From JBEEJZ01 sp046046915 (lineage in GTDB: Bacteria > Pseudomonadota > Gammaproteobacteria > Burkholderiales > Burkholderiaceae_C), in the NCBI GenBank assembly GCA_046046915.1, contig JBJOIT010000053.1, forward strand, positions 1 through 18,405: 18,405 nucleotides of DNA, read 5' to 3'. Under the pieces are notes generated by a model. That model worked only from the letters and a program-made list of their open reading frames with translations. It was not told where the DNA came from and did no database searches. Within the stretch, counting starts at the first letter, position 1, and the number at the start of each line of letters is the position of its first letter. A program made the translations under genes and the position numbers. Positions 6,909-17,484 of this stretch are shown piece by piece.

Positions 6909-7598
6909 ATGAACCAAGACGAACTGAAAACTCTGGTGGGTCAAGCGGCATTGGCCTATGTGGTGCCTGGCGAAATCGTGGGTGTGGGCACTGGCTCCAC
7001 AGTCAACAAATTCATCGAGGCCCTAGGCACCATGCAGGGTCAGATCAAGGGTGCTGTGTCTAGCTCTGAGGCCTCCACTGCGCGCCTCAAGGCTTTGGGT
7101 ATCCAGGTGTTTGATGCCAATGAGGTCAGTGAGCTGTCGGTTTACATCGACGGGGCCGACGAAATTGACGGCGGCGGCCACATGATCAAGGGCGGCGGGG
7201 CTGCACTGACTCGCGAAAAAATCGTGGCGGCCCAATCACGTCGTTTTGTCTGCATTGCCGATGAATCCAAGCTGGTCGAGACGCTGGGACGCTTTCCCTT
7301 GCCGGTGGAAGTGGTCCCCATGGCCGCAGCCAGCATCGTGCGCCAATTTGCTGCCAAAGGTGGACAGGCCACCGTGCGTCAAAAGGATGGCGCGCCCTTG
7401 GTCACCGACAACGGTCAGCACATCGTGGATGTGACCGGGCTGAGCATCATCGATCCTCTGGCGTTTGAGTTGGAAGTGAGTCAGTGGCCCGGTGTTGTGA
7501 CCGTGGGCGTTTTTGCCCGCCAACGGGCACAAGTCTGCTTGTTGGGAACCGCGACGGGAGTCAAGACCATGGACTTCACCACCGCCAAAGCGACCTAA
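6909..7598 (+). CDS. rpiA: Ribose-5-phosphate isomerase A
   Basis: RpiA interconverts ribose 5-phosphate and ribulose 5-phosphate in the non-oxidative pentose phosphate pathway. The product has 229 residues. The phosphate-binding loop VGVGTGSTVNKFIEAL is at about 24-39, then SSSEAST, the active-site stretch YIDGADEID and IKGGGAALTREK. With the ATG at 6909 the catalytic residues fall at Asp81, Asp84, Lys94 and Glu103, exactly the E. coli numbering, which supports this start over the in-frame TTG at 6900. No good Shine-Dalgarno is visible. The stop is two bases from the stop of the convergent DUF4124-glutaredoxin gene. Confidence 0.97.
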   Translation: MNQDELKTLVGQAALAYVVPGEIVGVGTGSTVNKFIEALGTMQGQIKGAVSSSEASTARLKALGIQVFDANEVSELSVYIDGADEIDGGGHMIKGGGAALTREKIVAAQSRRFVCIADESKLVETLGRFPLPVEVVPMAAASIVRQFAAKGGQATVRQKDGAPLVTDNGQHIVDVTGLSIIDPLAFELEVSQWPGVVTVGVFARQRAQVCLLGTATGVKTMDFTTAKAT

Positions 7599-7600
7599 GC

Positions 7601-8308
7601 TTAAAAAACAATACCAGCCGGGTTGGCGTTGTTCTGGGTTGGCGCGGTTGCCGGCTTGGCTGACTCGGCCTGAGCTGGCTTTATTGGATTGGTGTCTTCG
7701 GCAGGCGCGGGTTTTTGTAGGCTCACCATAGGCTGTGGTGGCGCATTTTTGTAGCCCGTGGGCAAAGCCGACTTTGACGGATAGCCAGCGATGTCGAGTG
7801 CCTGTACCCACTCGCTGTCTGAAAAACCACTGAGCTGCTTGCTGCCAACCGACAGAACAGGCAGAGAGTTTGCGCCGCTCAAGCGCTGCAGCGCTTGTGC
7901 ATCATCGTTGTTCGTGACCGTGCGTTCAGCAAAAGGAACACCTTTTGCAGACAAAAGCTGACGCCCGCTGTCACAGGGCTTGCACTTGTCTGTGGTGTAC
8001 AGCGTGACAGGATGTTTGCTGGTCGCTTGACGTAGTTCGTAGGGCAGGGCGGCAGTGTCCGCTACCCCACCCTTTAAGCTTGGCGTGGTGACCGCCACTT
8101 TGGCTGTCGCTGCGGGCGGCTGATCGGTGAAAGTTACCTTGCCGTCAGGCCCCACGATGCGATAGAGATTTTGCGCGTGCACCGCGCCGGCGATGCCTCC
8201 CAAGGCACCCAGCAGGCACAAAGCGGCAGCCCCGACGGCCCTGGCCGCAACGCTACTGCGGGCCTTCCAGGTTGAAGACTTCGAGGTGTCAAGTTGCATG
8301 CGTGTCAT
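7601..8308 (-). CDS. Exported DUF4124-glutaredoxin-like fusion protein
   Basis: This 235-residue protein starts with a basic n-region and a long hydrophobic segment (about 20-45, ending AVHA before QN), a likely Sec signal peptide. Next is a short DUF4124 module (NLYRIVGPDGKVTFTDQPP, about 47-65), and then a glutaredoxin-like thioredoxin fold (about 99-175) with the redox pair Cys109-Lys-Pro-Cys112 in YTTDKCKPC and a cis-Pro loop in NSLPVLSVG. The C-terminal 50 residues are Pro/Ala/Lys-rich and probably disordered. By domains it should be a periplasmic thiol-disulfide protein; substrate and partner are unknown. GGAGG lies six bases before the ATG at 8308 and fixes the start. The gene follows prlC by 33 bases and may be the last gene of a folD-prlC operon. 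Its last codons coincide with a terminator-like hairpin. Confidence 0.8.
   Translation of the reverse strand: MTRMQLDTSKSSTWKARSSVAARAVGAAALCLLGALGGIAGAVHAQNLYRIVGPDGKVTFTDQPPAATAKVAVTTPSLKGGVADTAALPYELRQATSKHPVTLYTTDKCKPCDSGRQLLSAKGVPFAERTVTNNDDAQALQRLSGANSLPVLSVGSKQLSGFSDSEWVQALDIAGYPSKSALPTGYKNAPPQPMVSLQKPAPAEDTNPIKPAQAESAKPATAPTQNNANPAGIVF
7603..7633 (-). terminator. Intrinsic-terminator-like hairpin inside the 3' end of the DUF4124-glutaredoxin gene
   Basis: On the minus strand AACAA (7633-7629) pairs with TTGTT (7611-7607), with an inner partly paired stem built on CCA/TGG, and the hairpin runs into a T6 tract at about 7608-7603. The stem encodes the last residues (NNANPAGIVF), and the T tract runs into the TAA stop at 7603-7601. 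The stem is only moderately stable because of an A/C mismatch and wobble pairs. The plus strand has no T tract here, so it would act only on the minus-strand transcript. Confidence 0.5.
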
Positions 8309-8341
8309 ATCGGGCCTCCAGCAGGGTATTTTGCGCCGATA

Positions 8342-10429
8342 TCAATGGACTGGATCGCTACTCATGCCCTGGTGGCGCAAGAGTGCCTCTAAGTTGGGCT
8401 CGCGACCCCGGAAAGCCTTGAAAGATGCCATGGCGGGTCGGCTGCCGCCAGCTTCCAAGATGGATTCAAGGTAGCGGCGGCCGGTCTCTGAGCTGGGCCT
8501 GCCCTGAGCGTCAGCGCTTTCTTCGAAGGCTGCATAGGCGTCGGCACTCAGTACCTCGGCCCACTTGTAGCTGTAGTAGCCCGCTGCGTAGCCCCCCGCA
8601 AAAATATGGCTGAAGGTGTGCGCGGTGCGGCTCCAGCTCGGTGGCTGTATGACCGCGACTTCTTCCCTGACCCGGTGCAGCAGTGCCATCAGGTCGTGTG
8701 CGGGGTCGTGCGAGGTGTGCAGGAGCATGTCGAACAGGGAGAACTCGATCTGGCGCAGCGTTTGCAGCCCGCTTTGAAAGTTCTTGGCGGCCAGCATCTT
8801 GTCGAACAATGCTCTTGGCAGGGCCTCACCGGTTTCGACGTGGGCGGTCATGTGCTTGAGCACATCCCATTCCCAGCAGAAGTTCTCCATGAACTGGCTG
8901 GGAAGCTCCACCGCGTCCCACTCCACACCACTGATGCCGGAGACATCACGCTCGTTGACCTGCGTCAGGAGGTGGTGAAGACCGTGTCCGAATTCATGAA
9001 ACAGGGTGGTGACATCGTCGTGGGTCAACAAAGCGGGCTGGCGCACGCCATTGACTACGACGCCATCTGCAAAGTTGCACACCAGGTGGGCCACCGGGGT
9101 TTGCAGTTGGTGTGTATCCGGCCTAAGCCAGCGGGTGCGCACATCGTCCATCCAGGCGCCGCCGCGTTTGCCACTGCGGGCGGTTGGGTCGAGGTAAAAC
9201 TGTCCCACAAGCGTCGGTGCCGCCATCTGACCGGCCTGAGCGGGCCTGACGCGTTCAATACGATAGAAGGACACGCCCGGCTTCCAAACCGGTGCGCTAT
9301 CTTCACGAATCAAAACGTCAAACAGCGTTTCGACGATTTTGAACAGACCCGCCAGCACTTTGGGGGCGGTGAAGTACTGTTTGACCTCCTGCTCGCTGAA
9401 GGCGTAACGCGCTTCCTTGAGTTTTTCACCAATGTAGGGCCAATCCCAAGCCTGGGGTTCGGTCAGACCCAGCTGCTCCGCGGCAAAGGCGCGCATGTCG
9501 GCCAAATCATGCTCGGCAAAGGGCCGTGCCTTGACCGCCAGGTCACGCAAAAAGTCGATCACATGCGTGGGAGACTCGGCCATCTTGGGCACCAGTGAGA
9601 GTTCGCCGAAGTTTTGGTAGCCCAGCAACCTGGCTTCTTCTTGCCGCAGGGCCAGAATTTCCTGAATGAGCGCCGAGTTGTCAAACTTCTGTGCGTCCAC
9701 AGCAGCCTGATCCGAGGCCCGTGTGACATAGGCCCGGTACAACATCTTTCGAAGTTCGCTGCTGCGGGCGAACTGCATCACAGGCAAATAACAAGGCATC
9801 TTGAGCGTGAGCTTGTAGCCTGCCTTCCCTTCTGCCTCTGCTGCTGCGCGTGCCGTTTGCAAGACATCCTCGGGAACGCCATCGAGCTCTGCTGCTGCCG
9901 CGTGATAGCTGAATGCGTCGGTTGCATCGAGGGCGTTTTCACTGAACTTCTGGCTGATTTCGGCCTGTCGCTCCTGGATCGCGGCAAAGCGCTCGCGTGC
10001 TTCTCCCTGTAACTCCGCCCCACCCAGCACAAAATTGCGCACGGCATTGCGGTGCGCCTGGCGCTGCTCGTCGTTGAGCGAGGCCGGGTCTATGGCTTTG
10101 TACTTGGCATAGAGCTGCTCGTTGGCGCCCAAACGTGTAAAGAATTCTGTAACGCGCGGCAGTGCCTCGTTGTAGGCGGCACGCAGCTCTGGGGTGTCGG
10201 CCACACTGTTGAGGTGGCTGACTGCCCCCCAGGCACGGCCTAGTTTCTCCGTCGAGACGTCCAGTACGCCAGAGATCGCCAGCCAGTCGGCAGGGAAGTT
10301 GGCAGCGGTCACCGTTTGCAAGGCAAGTTCTGCGTCTTGCAGCAAAACGTCGAGTGCAGGCGCAACGTGTGTAGCCTCAATCAGGTCAAACAGGGGCAGG
10401 TCGTCGAAGGAGAGCAGGGGATTGTTCAT
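8342..10429 (-). CDS. prlC: Oligopeptidase A (M3 family zinc metallopeptidase, PrlC/OpdA-like)
   Basis: This is a cytosolic zinc peptidase that cleaves short peptides and is linked in E. coli to breakdown of signal peptides. The product has 695 residues, the family's usual size (about 680). A mostly helical N-terminal part is followed by the catalytic domain with the zinc motif HEFGHGLHHLL (His478, Glu479, His482) and the third ligand Glu508 in AVELPSQFMENFCWEW. The late segment FAGGYAAGYYSYKWAEVLSADAY, at about 616-638 and rich in Tyr and Gly, is the substrate-binding loop typical of M3 enzymes. It begins six bases after the folD stop, with no strong ribosome site, which suggests translational coupling to folD. 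A 33-base gap follows to the DUF4124-glutaredoxin gene. Confidence 0.94.
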   Translation of the reverse strand: MNNPLLSFDDLPLFDLIEATHVAPALDVLLQDAELALQTVTAANFPADWLAISGVLDVSTEKLGRAWGAVSHLNSVADTPELRAAYNEALPRVTEFFTRLGANEQLYAKYKAIDPASLNDEQRQAHRNAVRNFVLGGAELQGEARERFAAIQERQAEISQKFSENALDATDAFSYHAAAAELDGVPEDVLQTARAAAEAEGKAGYKLTLKMPCYLPVMQFARSSELRKMLYRAYVTRASDQAAVDAQKFDNSALIQEILALRQEEARLLGYQNFGELSLVPKMAESPTHVIDFLRDLAVKARPFAEHDLADMRAFAAEQLGLTEPQAWDWPYIGEKLKEARYAFSEQEVKQYFTAPKVLAGLFKIVETLFDVLIREDSAPVWKPGVSFYRIERVRPAQAGQMAAPTLVGQFYLDPTARSGKRGGAWMDDVRTRWLRPDTHQLQTPVAHLVCNFADGVVVNGVRQPALLTHDDVTTLFHEFGHGLHHLLTQVNERDVSGISGVEWDAVELPSQFMENFCWEWDVLKHMTAHVETGEALPRALFDKMLAAKNFQSGLQTLRQIEFSLFDMLLHTSHDPAHDLMALLHRVREEVAVIQPPSWSRTAHTFSHIFAGGYAAGYYSYKWAEVLSADAYAAFEESADAQGRPSSETGRRYLESILEAGGSRPAMASFKAFRGREPNLEALLRHQGMSSDPVH

Positions 10430-10435
10430 GGGGAC

Positions 10436-11302
10436 TTAGTTGGCGGCGCGTTCAGCGGCTTCAAGGGTGTTGACCAGTAACATCGTGATCGTCATTGGGC
10501 CTACGCCGCCGGGCACGGGCGTGATGTGGCTGGCCACTTGACGCACGCCCTCAAAGTCCACGTCGCCGCAAAGCTTGCCTTCGGGCGTACGGTTCATACC
10601 CACGTCCAGCACGACCGCACCGGGCTTGACCATGTCGGCTGTGAGCACATTGCGCTTTCCCACTGCCGCAACAATGACATCGGCCTGCAGCGTCATGGCT
10701 TTCAGATCGGGCGTGGCACTGTGGCAAATCGTTACGGTGGCATTTTTTTGCAGCAGCATCAGGGCCATGGGCTTGCCCACGATGTTGCTGCGCCCTATCA
10801 CCACCGCGTGCTTGCCCCGCAGATCGTAAGTGATGGATTCAAGCATCTTCATGCAGCCGTAAGGCGTGCAGGGCCAAAAACCTGGCGTGCCTGTCATCAG
10901 TGCGCCGGCGCTGGCCACGTGAAAACCGTCTACATCCTTGGCGGGGGAAATGGCCTCGATGACCTTCTGCGCGTCAATGTGCGCAGGCAGCGGCAACTGC
11001 ACCAGGATGCCGTGGATGGAAGGGTCCTGGTTCAGGGCTTCCACGCGCGCCAGCAGTTCGTGTTCGCTCATGCTGGCGTCGTATTTCTCCAGAACCGAGT
11101 GCAGGCCGCTGTCCTGGCAGGCTTTGACCTTGTTGCGCACGTACACCTGGCTGGCCGGGTTCTCGCCGACCAGGATCACCGCCAGGCCAGGGGTGATGCC
11201 GCGTTGGGTGAGAGCGGCAGCGCGTTGGGCGACTTCTTCGCGAAGTTGCCGCGACAGGGCATTGCCGTCGATGAGTTGGGCAGAGGTGTTTGGTGTGGTC
11301 AT
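10436..11302 (-). CDS. folD: Bifunctional methylenetetrahydrofolate dehydrogenase / methenyltetrahydrofolate cyclohydrolase
   Basis: FolD converts 5,10-methylene-THF to 10-formyl-THF in two steps (NADP-linked dehydrogenase, then cyclohydrolase), feeding purine and fMet-tRNA synthesis. The product has 288 residues from the ATG at 11302, normal length. Visible signatures: ILVGENPASQVYVRNKVKAC with Tyr54 and catalytic Lys58, VQLPLPAHID, SPAKDVDGFH, the Rossmann segment GRSNIVGKPMALMLL and the C-terminal PVPGGVGPMTITMLL. The frame extends to a TTG at 11335, but that would run into the hairpin upstream; AGGA about 11 bases before 11302 is an acceptable ribosome site. It leads the folD-prlC pair (six-base gap). 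Confidence 0.97.
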   Translation of the reverse strand: MTTPNTSAQLIDGNALSRQLREEVAQRAAALTQRGITPGLAVILVGENPASQVYVRNKVKACQDSGLHSVLEKYDASMSEHELLARVEALNQDPSIHGILVQLPLPAHIDAQKVIEAISPAKDVDGFHVASAGALMTGTPGFWPCTPYGCMKMLESITYDLRGKHAVVIGRSNIVGKPMALMLLQKNATVTICHSATPDLKAMTLQADVIVAAVGKRNVLTADMVKPGAVVLDVGMNRTPEGKLCGDVDFEGVRQVASHITPVPGGVGPMTITMLLVNTLEAAERAAN

Positions 11303-11326
11303 GTGAGGGCGATCCTGAAGTTGAAA

Positions 11327-11353
11327 CGCCCGCAAACAAATGTGCTGCGGGCG
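11327..11353 (-). terminator. Terminator-like hairpin after the response regulator gene
   Basis: CGCCCGCA (11327-11334) and TGCGGGCG (11346-11353) form a perfect 8-bp GC-rich stem with an 11-base loop. On the minus strand it lies about 28 bases after the regulator stop and is followed by TTTCAA. The U tract is short, so it may be leaky. It separates the two-component operon from folD; folD transcription would then start in the narrow space after it or come from read-through. Confidence 0.6.
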
Positions 11354-11381
11354 CTCCTAGGAAGTTGAACAGTGTGGTGGG

Positions 11382-12008
11382 TCAGACTTTGACTGGGGGC
11401 TGGGTGAGAGCGATTTTGAGCAGGTCAGCCACCGTGTTCGCACTGAGTTTTTCCATGATATTGGCCCGGTGTGCCTCGACCGTCTTGATGCTGATGCCCA
11501 AGTCGTCTGCAATTTGCTTGTTCAGACGGCCGGCAACGATGCGCTCCAGCACCTGCGACTCACGCATGGTGAGCTTGGCAAGCAGCGCATCGCGATTGAC
11601 AGACTGCAAATGACCCGCAAAGGTCTCGTTGGCCCGTTCCAGCATGCGTTCGACCAGGCTCAGCAGCTGTTCTTCCTTGAAGGGCTTCTGGATGAAATCC
11701 ATGGCGCCTTTTTTCATGGTGTCCACAGCCATCGGGACGTCTCCGTGGCCAGTGATGAACACAATGGGTAGCGGCGAATTTTGTTCGATCAGCCGGTTTT
11801 GAAGCTCAAGCCCGGTCATGCCGCCCATGCGGATGTCTACGATCAGACAGGCCACTTCTCGCAGGTCATAACGACCCAGAAAGGATTCGGCCGAATCAAA
11901 CGATCGCACGCGGTAATCTTGGCCCTCTAGTAGCCATTGCAGCGAATCGCGAACAGCTTCGTCGTCATCGACAACAAACACCGTTCCTTTTTTGGGAATC
12001 AAGCTCAT
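11382..12008 (-). CDS. FixJ/NarL-type response regulator (receiver plus LuxR helix-turn-helix)
   Basis: This is a 208-residue transcription factor. The receiver domain (about 8-122) has VVDDDE (12-17), phospho-acceptor Asp58 in LIVDIRMGGMTG, the switch region FITGHGDVPMAVDTMKKGAMDFIQKPF and a linker helix. The C-terminal LuxR-type helix-turn-helix (about 143-205) contains LTMRESQVLERIVAGRLNKQIADDLGISIKTVEAHRANIMEKL. This receiver subclass (FITGHGD ... KKGAMDFIQKPF) is that of FixJ, TodT, DctR and TtrR regulators. The ATG at 12008 is three bases after the kinase stop, so the two are co-translated. The target is not shown by the sequence; the divergent aceE-aceF genes are the nearest candidates. 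Confidence 0.92.
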   Translation of the reverse strand: MSLIPKKGTVFVVDDDEAVRDSLQWLLEGQDYRVRSFDSAESFLGRYDLREVACLIVDIRMGGMTGLELQNRLIEQNSPLPIVFITGHGDVPMAVDTMKKGAMDFIQKPFKEEQLLSLVERMLERANETFAGHLQSVNRDALLAKLTMRESQVLERIVAGRLNKQIADDLGISIKTVEAHRANIMEKLSANTVADLLKIALTQPPVKV

Positions 12009-12011
12009 TCT

Positions 12012-14552
12012 TTAACCTGGGATAAGTCGTTGTGTTCCCTGTTGTCCTGCTATCGCAGGCTCATTGTCTTGCGGCAACCAGAAAGTGAAGCGGCACCCCT
12101 CAACGAGGCCGGCATTGTAGATGTTCTCTGCCGTCATGCGTCCCTGGTGGGATTCGATGATCGACCTGCAAAGGCTTAGACCGATGCCCATGCCGTTGAC
12201 CTTGGTCGAGAAGAAAGCCTCGTAGAGTCTTTCCATCACCTCGGGCGTGATGCCTTTGCCAGTGTCCTGAACACAGAAAGCTACGACCGCCTGTCCGTCT
12301 TCGAGGCGTGGCGCCACGACCAACTCTACCTCCCGGAAATTTGAGGGCCGCTCCGCTGCGTCGACCGATTCCGCTCCGTTCTTGAGCAAGTTGACGAGGA
12401 CTTGCTCAATCAGGATCGGGTCAACCATGAGGGGCGGCAGGTCTTCAGCCACATGATGAACCAGGCGCACATTGCGTCGGCGCATTTCGATGTCTGCAAG
12501 TTCAACGGCCTCGTTGACGATCTCTTGGATGTCGGATCGGGTGCGATTGGGCTCGCTACGTTTCACGAAAGACCTGATGCGCTGAATGATTTGCCCTGCA
12601 CGGTGGGCCTGGCGCGCGGTTTTCTCCAGCGCCGACAGCAAATCGTCTTCCTTGATCTGGCGTGCCTTGATGCGCGACACCATGCCATTGCAGTAGTTGT
12701 TGATGGCGGTGAGCGGCTGGTTGAGTTCGTGTGCCACGCTAGAGGCCATCTCGCCCATGGTGATCAGTCGGCTGGCGTTTTGGGCGCGCTCAGCTTGTTC
12801 CGCCTCCCGTTCTTCGGCCAAGCGCCGCGCGGTGATGTCAGTGGCAATGACCATCTGGGCCAGACGTCCATCGACCCAGCTGAGGTAACGGGTGCGAACC
12901 TCCAGCCACTTGCCCAGTTGGGTGAGATAGATTTCTGCGCTCTCGGTCTCGACCTCCTGCAGTGCACCCATGGGCATACCTGCATAGCTGTCAACGGTGT
13001 CACCGATCTCGTCGCTGGGCTTGCGCTGGTAGAGCCCTGACTGGGCCATTAGTTGCAGGTGGCCTGCAGGCTCGGTGCCAAACCATTGCCGATAGAGTTT
13101 GTTGGCAAACAGGACTTCCTCGTTGCCCAATGGGGCCACGGAGATGGATGCATCCAAGGCTTCGAGCACGGTGGTGAAACGCTCATAGGAGGCAGAGAGT
13201 TGTTCACGTATGCGATTGGGCTCGGTGATATCGGTCATGGAGGTCATCCAGCCCGTGTGTTTGCCTACCGCATCGATGAGCGGCGAAACGTAGAGGCGCG
13301 CCTCAAACATGGCGCCATCCTTGCGCTTGACTCGCACCTGTATCCCGCCTACCGTGGTTTTGCCGCTGATTTCGTCCTGAAGTGCAGCGGTCAGGGTTTC
13401 GCGGTCGGCATCGGGCCAGTAAGGGAAGGGCGCTGTTCGGCCGACCAGTTCACGCTCGCTCCAACCCGTCATCTTGCAAAAGGCTGCGTTGACATAAGTG
13501 ATGCGGCCCTTCAGGTCCATGGCGCGCATGCCGGTCAACATCGAGTTTTCCATGGCCCGACGGAAGTTGGTCTCCGAGATCAGCTCCTGTTGGGCCTTCA
13601 TGCGTCGGCGCATGTGTCGCCAGTTGCCGATCAACATCCAGGCGGTCATGGCGCTCAGGGCACTGACCAGCCAGAACAAACCACTACCGACGAAGCCCAA
13701 GGATGTGCGGTAGGGCTGGGCGCGAATGACCAGGCCATTGCCCACCGGGGACACCGGTACCTCATAGGCATTGGCGTTAGAGGCCCAAGGCAGCTGCCGA
13801 TGCGCGGGCCCGCGGTTGGGTAGCACTGAGCCTGCGAGGCGGGTGCCATCGGCGTCGTGCATGGAGACGGCATAACGTGCGGCGACCTCATTAGGCACAC
13901 CATATCGATAGAGGCCGTCTACCGAGTATTCGGCCAGAACGACGCCTGAAAAGCGTCCCTTGTCCGTCAATGGAATATGCAACTGCAAAAGTGCCGCTGT
14001 GTCCAATGAAGCGGGCTGTTGTGCGTAAACGGGCTGGCGCAAGTCCTCGGTGAGCGCCATCGTTGCCAGGGTGTCGGGTGACTTGATGGCGTCTCCGCTG
14101 CTGCGCGACTGGCTGGCGGGCTGATTGGCTGTTTCCACGCTAGTGCGCACTTTGCGCCGCTCGTTGACCCAGCTGATGCGTTCGAGCTCGGGGTAAAGGC
14201 TGACCATTTCCTCGGCTCTTTGGGTGAAGTCATTGACATCCAACTCCCGATTAGAAACGTCACGCGCCAGGCGCATGAGCATTTCCTGACGCTCCAACAA
14301 GCGCAAGCGCAGGCGTTGCTGTGTGTATTCGACGTCTCGTCGTACCGCCTCTTGCTCTCGGTCCATTTCTTCCAGCCGGAGGTAGCTCAGAGCAGAAACG
14401 ATGGCCGCCAGAAACAGCAACACCGCCAGTACGGGAGCAAGCATGGCGAATCTGTCCTGCCGATGGCTGGGCAGATGCAACCACCAACGCTTGATTCTTT
14501 GCACCACCGTTGGGGTGTTGACGAGGTCAATGAAGGTCGGCGTGTTGCTCAT
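12012..14552 (-). CDS. Membrane PAS-domain sensor histidine kinase (DctB/FixL-like catalytic core)
   Basis: This is an 846-residue kinase from the ATG at 14552 (an in-frame GTG at 14570 is a weaker alternative). Order of parts: cytoplasmic N terminus, membrane helix 1 (about 37-58), an amphipathic coiled stretch and large extracytoplasmic domain (about 60-286) with no recognised motif, membrane helix 2 (about 287-309), PAS domain 1 with YVNAAFCKMTGWSERELVG (about 353-371) and its PAC end WMTSMTDITE (435-444), PAS domain 2 (about 455-575), then the dimerisation/phospho-acceptor segment SSVAHELNQPLTAINNY with His608. The N-box NLLKNGAES (721-729) and glycines DTGKG (763-767) and GMGIGLSL complete the ATPase. 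The core resembles DctB/FixL kinases that pair with FixJ-type regulators. It is divergent from aceE, 176 bases away. The ligand is unknown. Confidence 0.92.
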   Translation of the reverse strand: MSNTPTFIDLVNTPTVVQRIKRWWLHLPSHRQDRFAMLAPVLAVLLFLAAIVSALSYLRLEEMDREQEAVRRDVEYTQQRLRLRLLERQEMLMRLARDVSNRELDVNDFTQRAEEMVSLYPELERISWVNERRKVRTSVETANQPASQSRSSGDAIKSPDTLATMALTEDLRQPVYAQQPASLDTAALLQLHIPLTDKGRFSGVVLAEYSVDGLYRYGVPNEVAARYAVSMHDADGTRLAGSVLPNRGPAHRQLPWASNANAYEVPVSPVGNGLVIRAQPYRTSLGFVGSGLFWLVSALSAMTAWMLIGNWRHMRRRMKAQQELISETNFRRAMENSMLTGMRAMDLKGRITYVNAAFCKMTGWSERELVGRTAPFPYWPDADRETLTAALQDEISGKTTVGGIQVRVKRKDGAMFEARLYVSPLIDAVGKHTGWMTSMTDITEPNRIREQLSASYERFTTVLEALDASISVAPLGNEEVLFANKLYRQWFGTEPAGHLQLMAQSGLYQRKPSDEIGDTVDSYAGMPMGALQEVETESAEIYLTQLGKWLEVRTRYLSWVDGRLAQMVIATDITARRLAEEREAEQAERAQNASRLITMGEMASSVAHELNQPLTAINNYCNGMVSRIKARQIKEDDLLSALEKTARQAHRAGQIIQRIRSFVKRSEPNRTRSDIQEIVNEAVELADIEMRRRNVRLVHHVAEDLPPLMVDPILIEQVLVNLLKNGAESVDAAERPSNFREVELVVAPRLEDGQAVVAFCVQDTGKGITPEVMERLYEAFFSTKVNGMGIGLSLCRSIIESHQGRMTAENIYNAGLVEGCRFTFWLPQDNEPAIAGQQGTQRLIPG

Positions 14553-14728
14553 TGCGGCAGTGTAGGACACAGCCTTGCTCGATTGTTTTCTGTCTGCGGC
14601 GGGATGAATTCTAGAGATTTTTCATAAAAATTTCACATTATGGTATTTGCGGGCATTATTTGAAATTTTAGGAAAATATGTGACAATCTGCGACGTTAAA
14701 TATCCCCGAGCAACAACAGGAGGCAGAC
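14553..14728. promoter_or_regulatory. AT-rich divergent control region between PAS kinase operon and aceE
   Basis: This is the most A+T-rich stretch of the window. It contains a perfect palindrome ATTTTT-cat-AAAAAT at 14617-14631 and a similar ATTTT-agg-AAAAT at 14665-14677, with centres 47 bases apart. A candidate aceE promoter is TTGAAA (14660-14665), 16-base spacer, GACAAT (14682-14687); the second palindrome overlaps its spacer, as an operator would. AGGAGG at 14718-14723, five bases before the aceE ATG, is a strong ribosome site. Sequence elements are seen; the roles are inference. Confidence 0.5.
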
Positions 14729-17458
<2,730 letters not shown>

Positions 17459-17484
17459 TCAACCGAACAGATTTGGAGACATAT

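Noticed and set aside
6877..6951. N-terminal extension of pyrD
   Set aside because: It would run antisense into rpiA and adds residues not found in class 2 PyrD; the ATG at 6876 gives the normal membrane-helix start.
8606..9598. 330-residue plus-strand open frame opposite prlC
   Set aside because: No recognisable domain, and the opposite strand carries the M3 peptidase including its HEXXH motif; long antisense frames are expected in high-GC coding DNA.
10526..11368. 280-residue plus-strand open frame opposite folD
   Set aside because: His/Gln-rich composition typical of an antisense shadow; FolD motifs lie on the minus strand across the whole stretch.
12402..13823. Plus-strand open frames (212 and 256 residues) opposite the PAS kinase
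   Set aside because: They lie antisense to the PAS and kinase domains, and have no family features.
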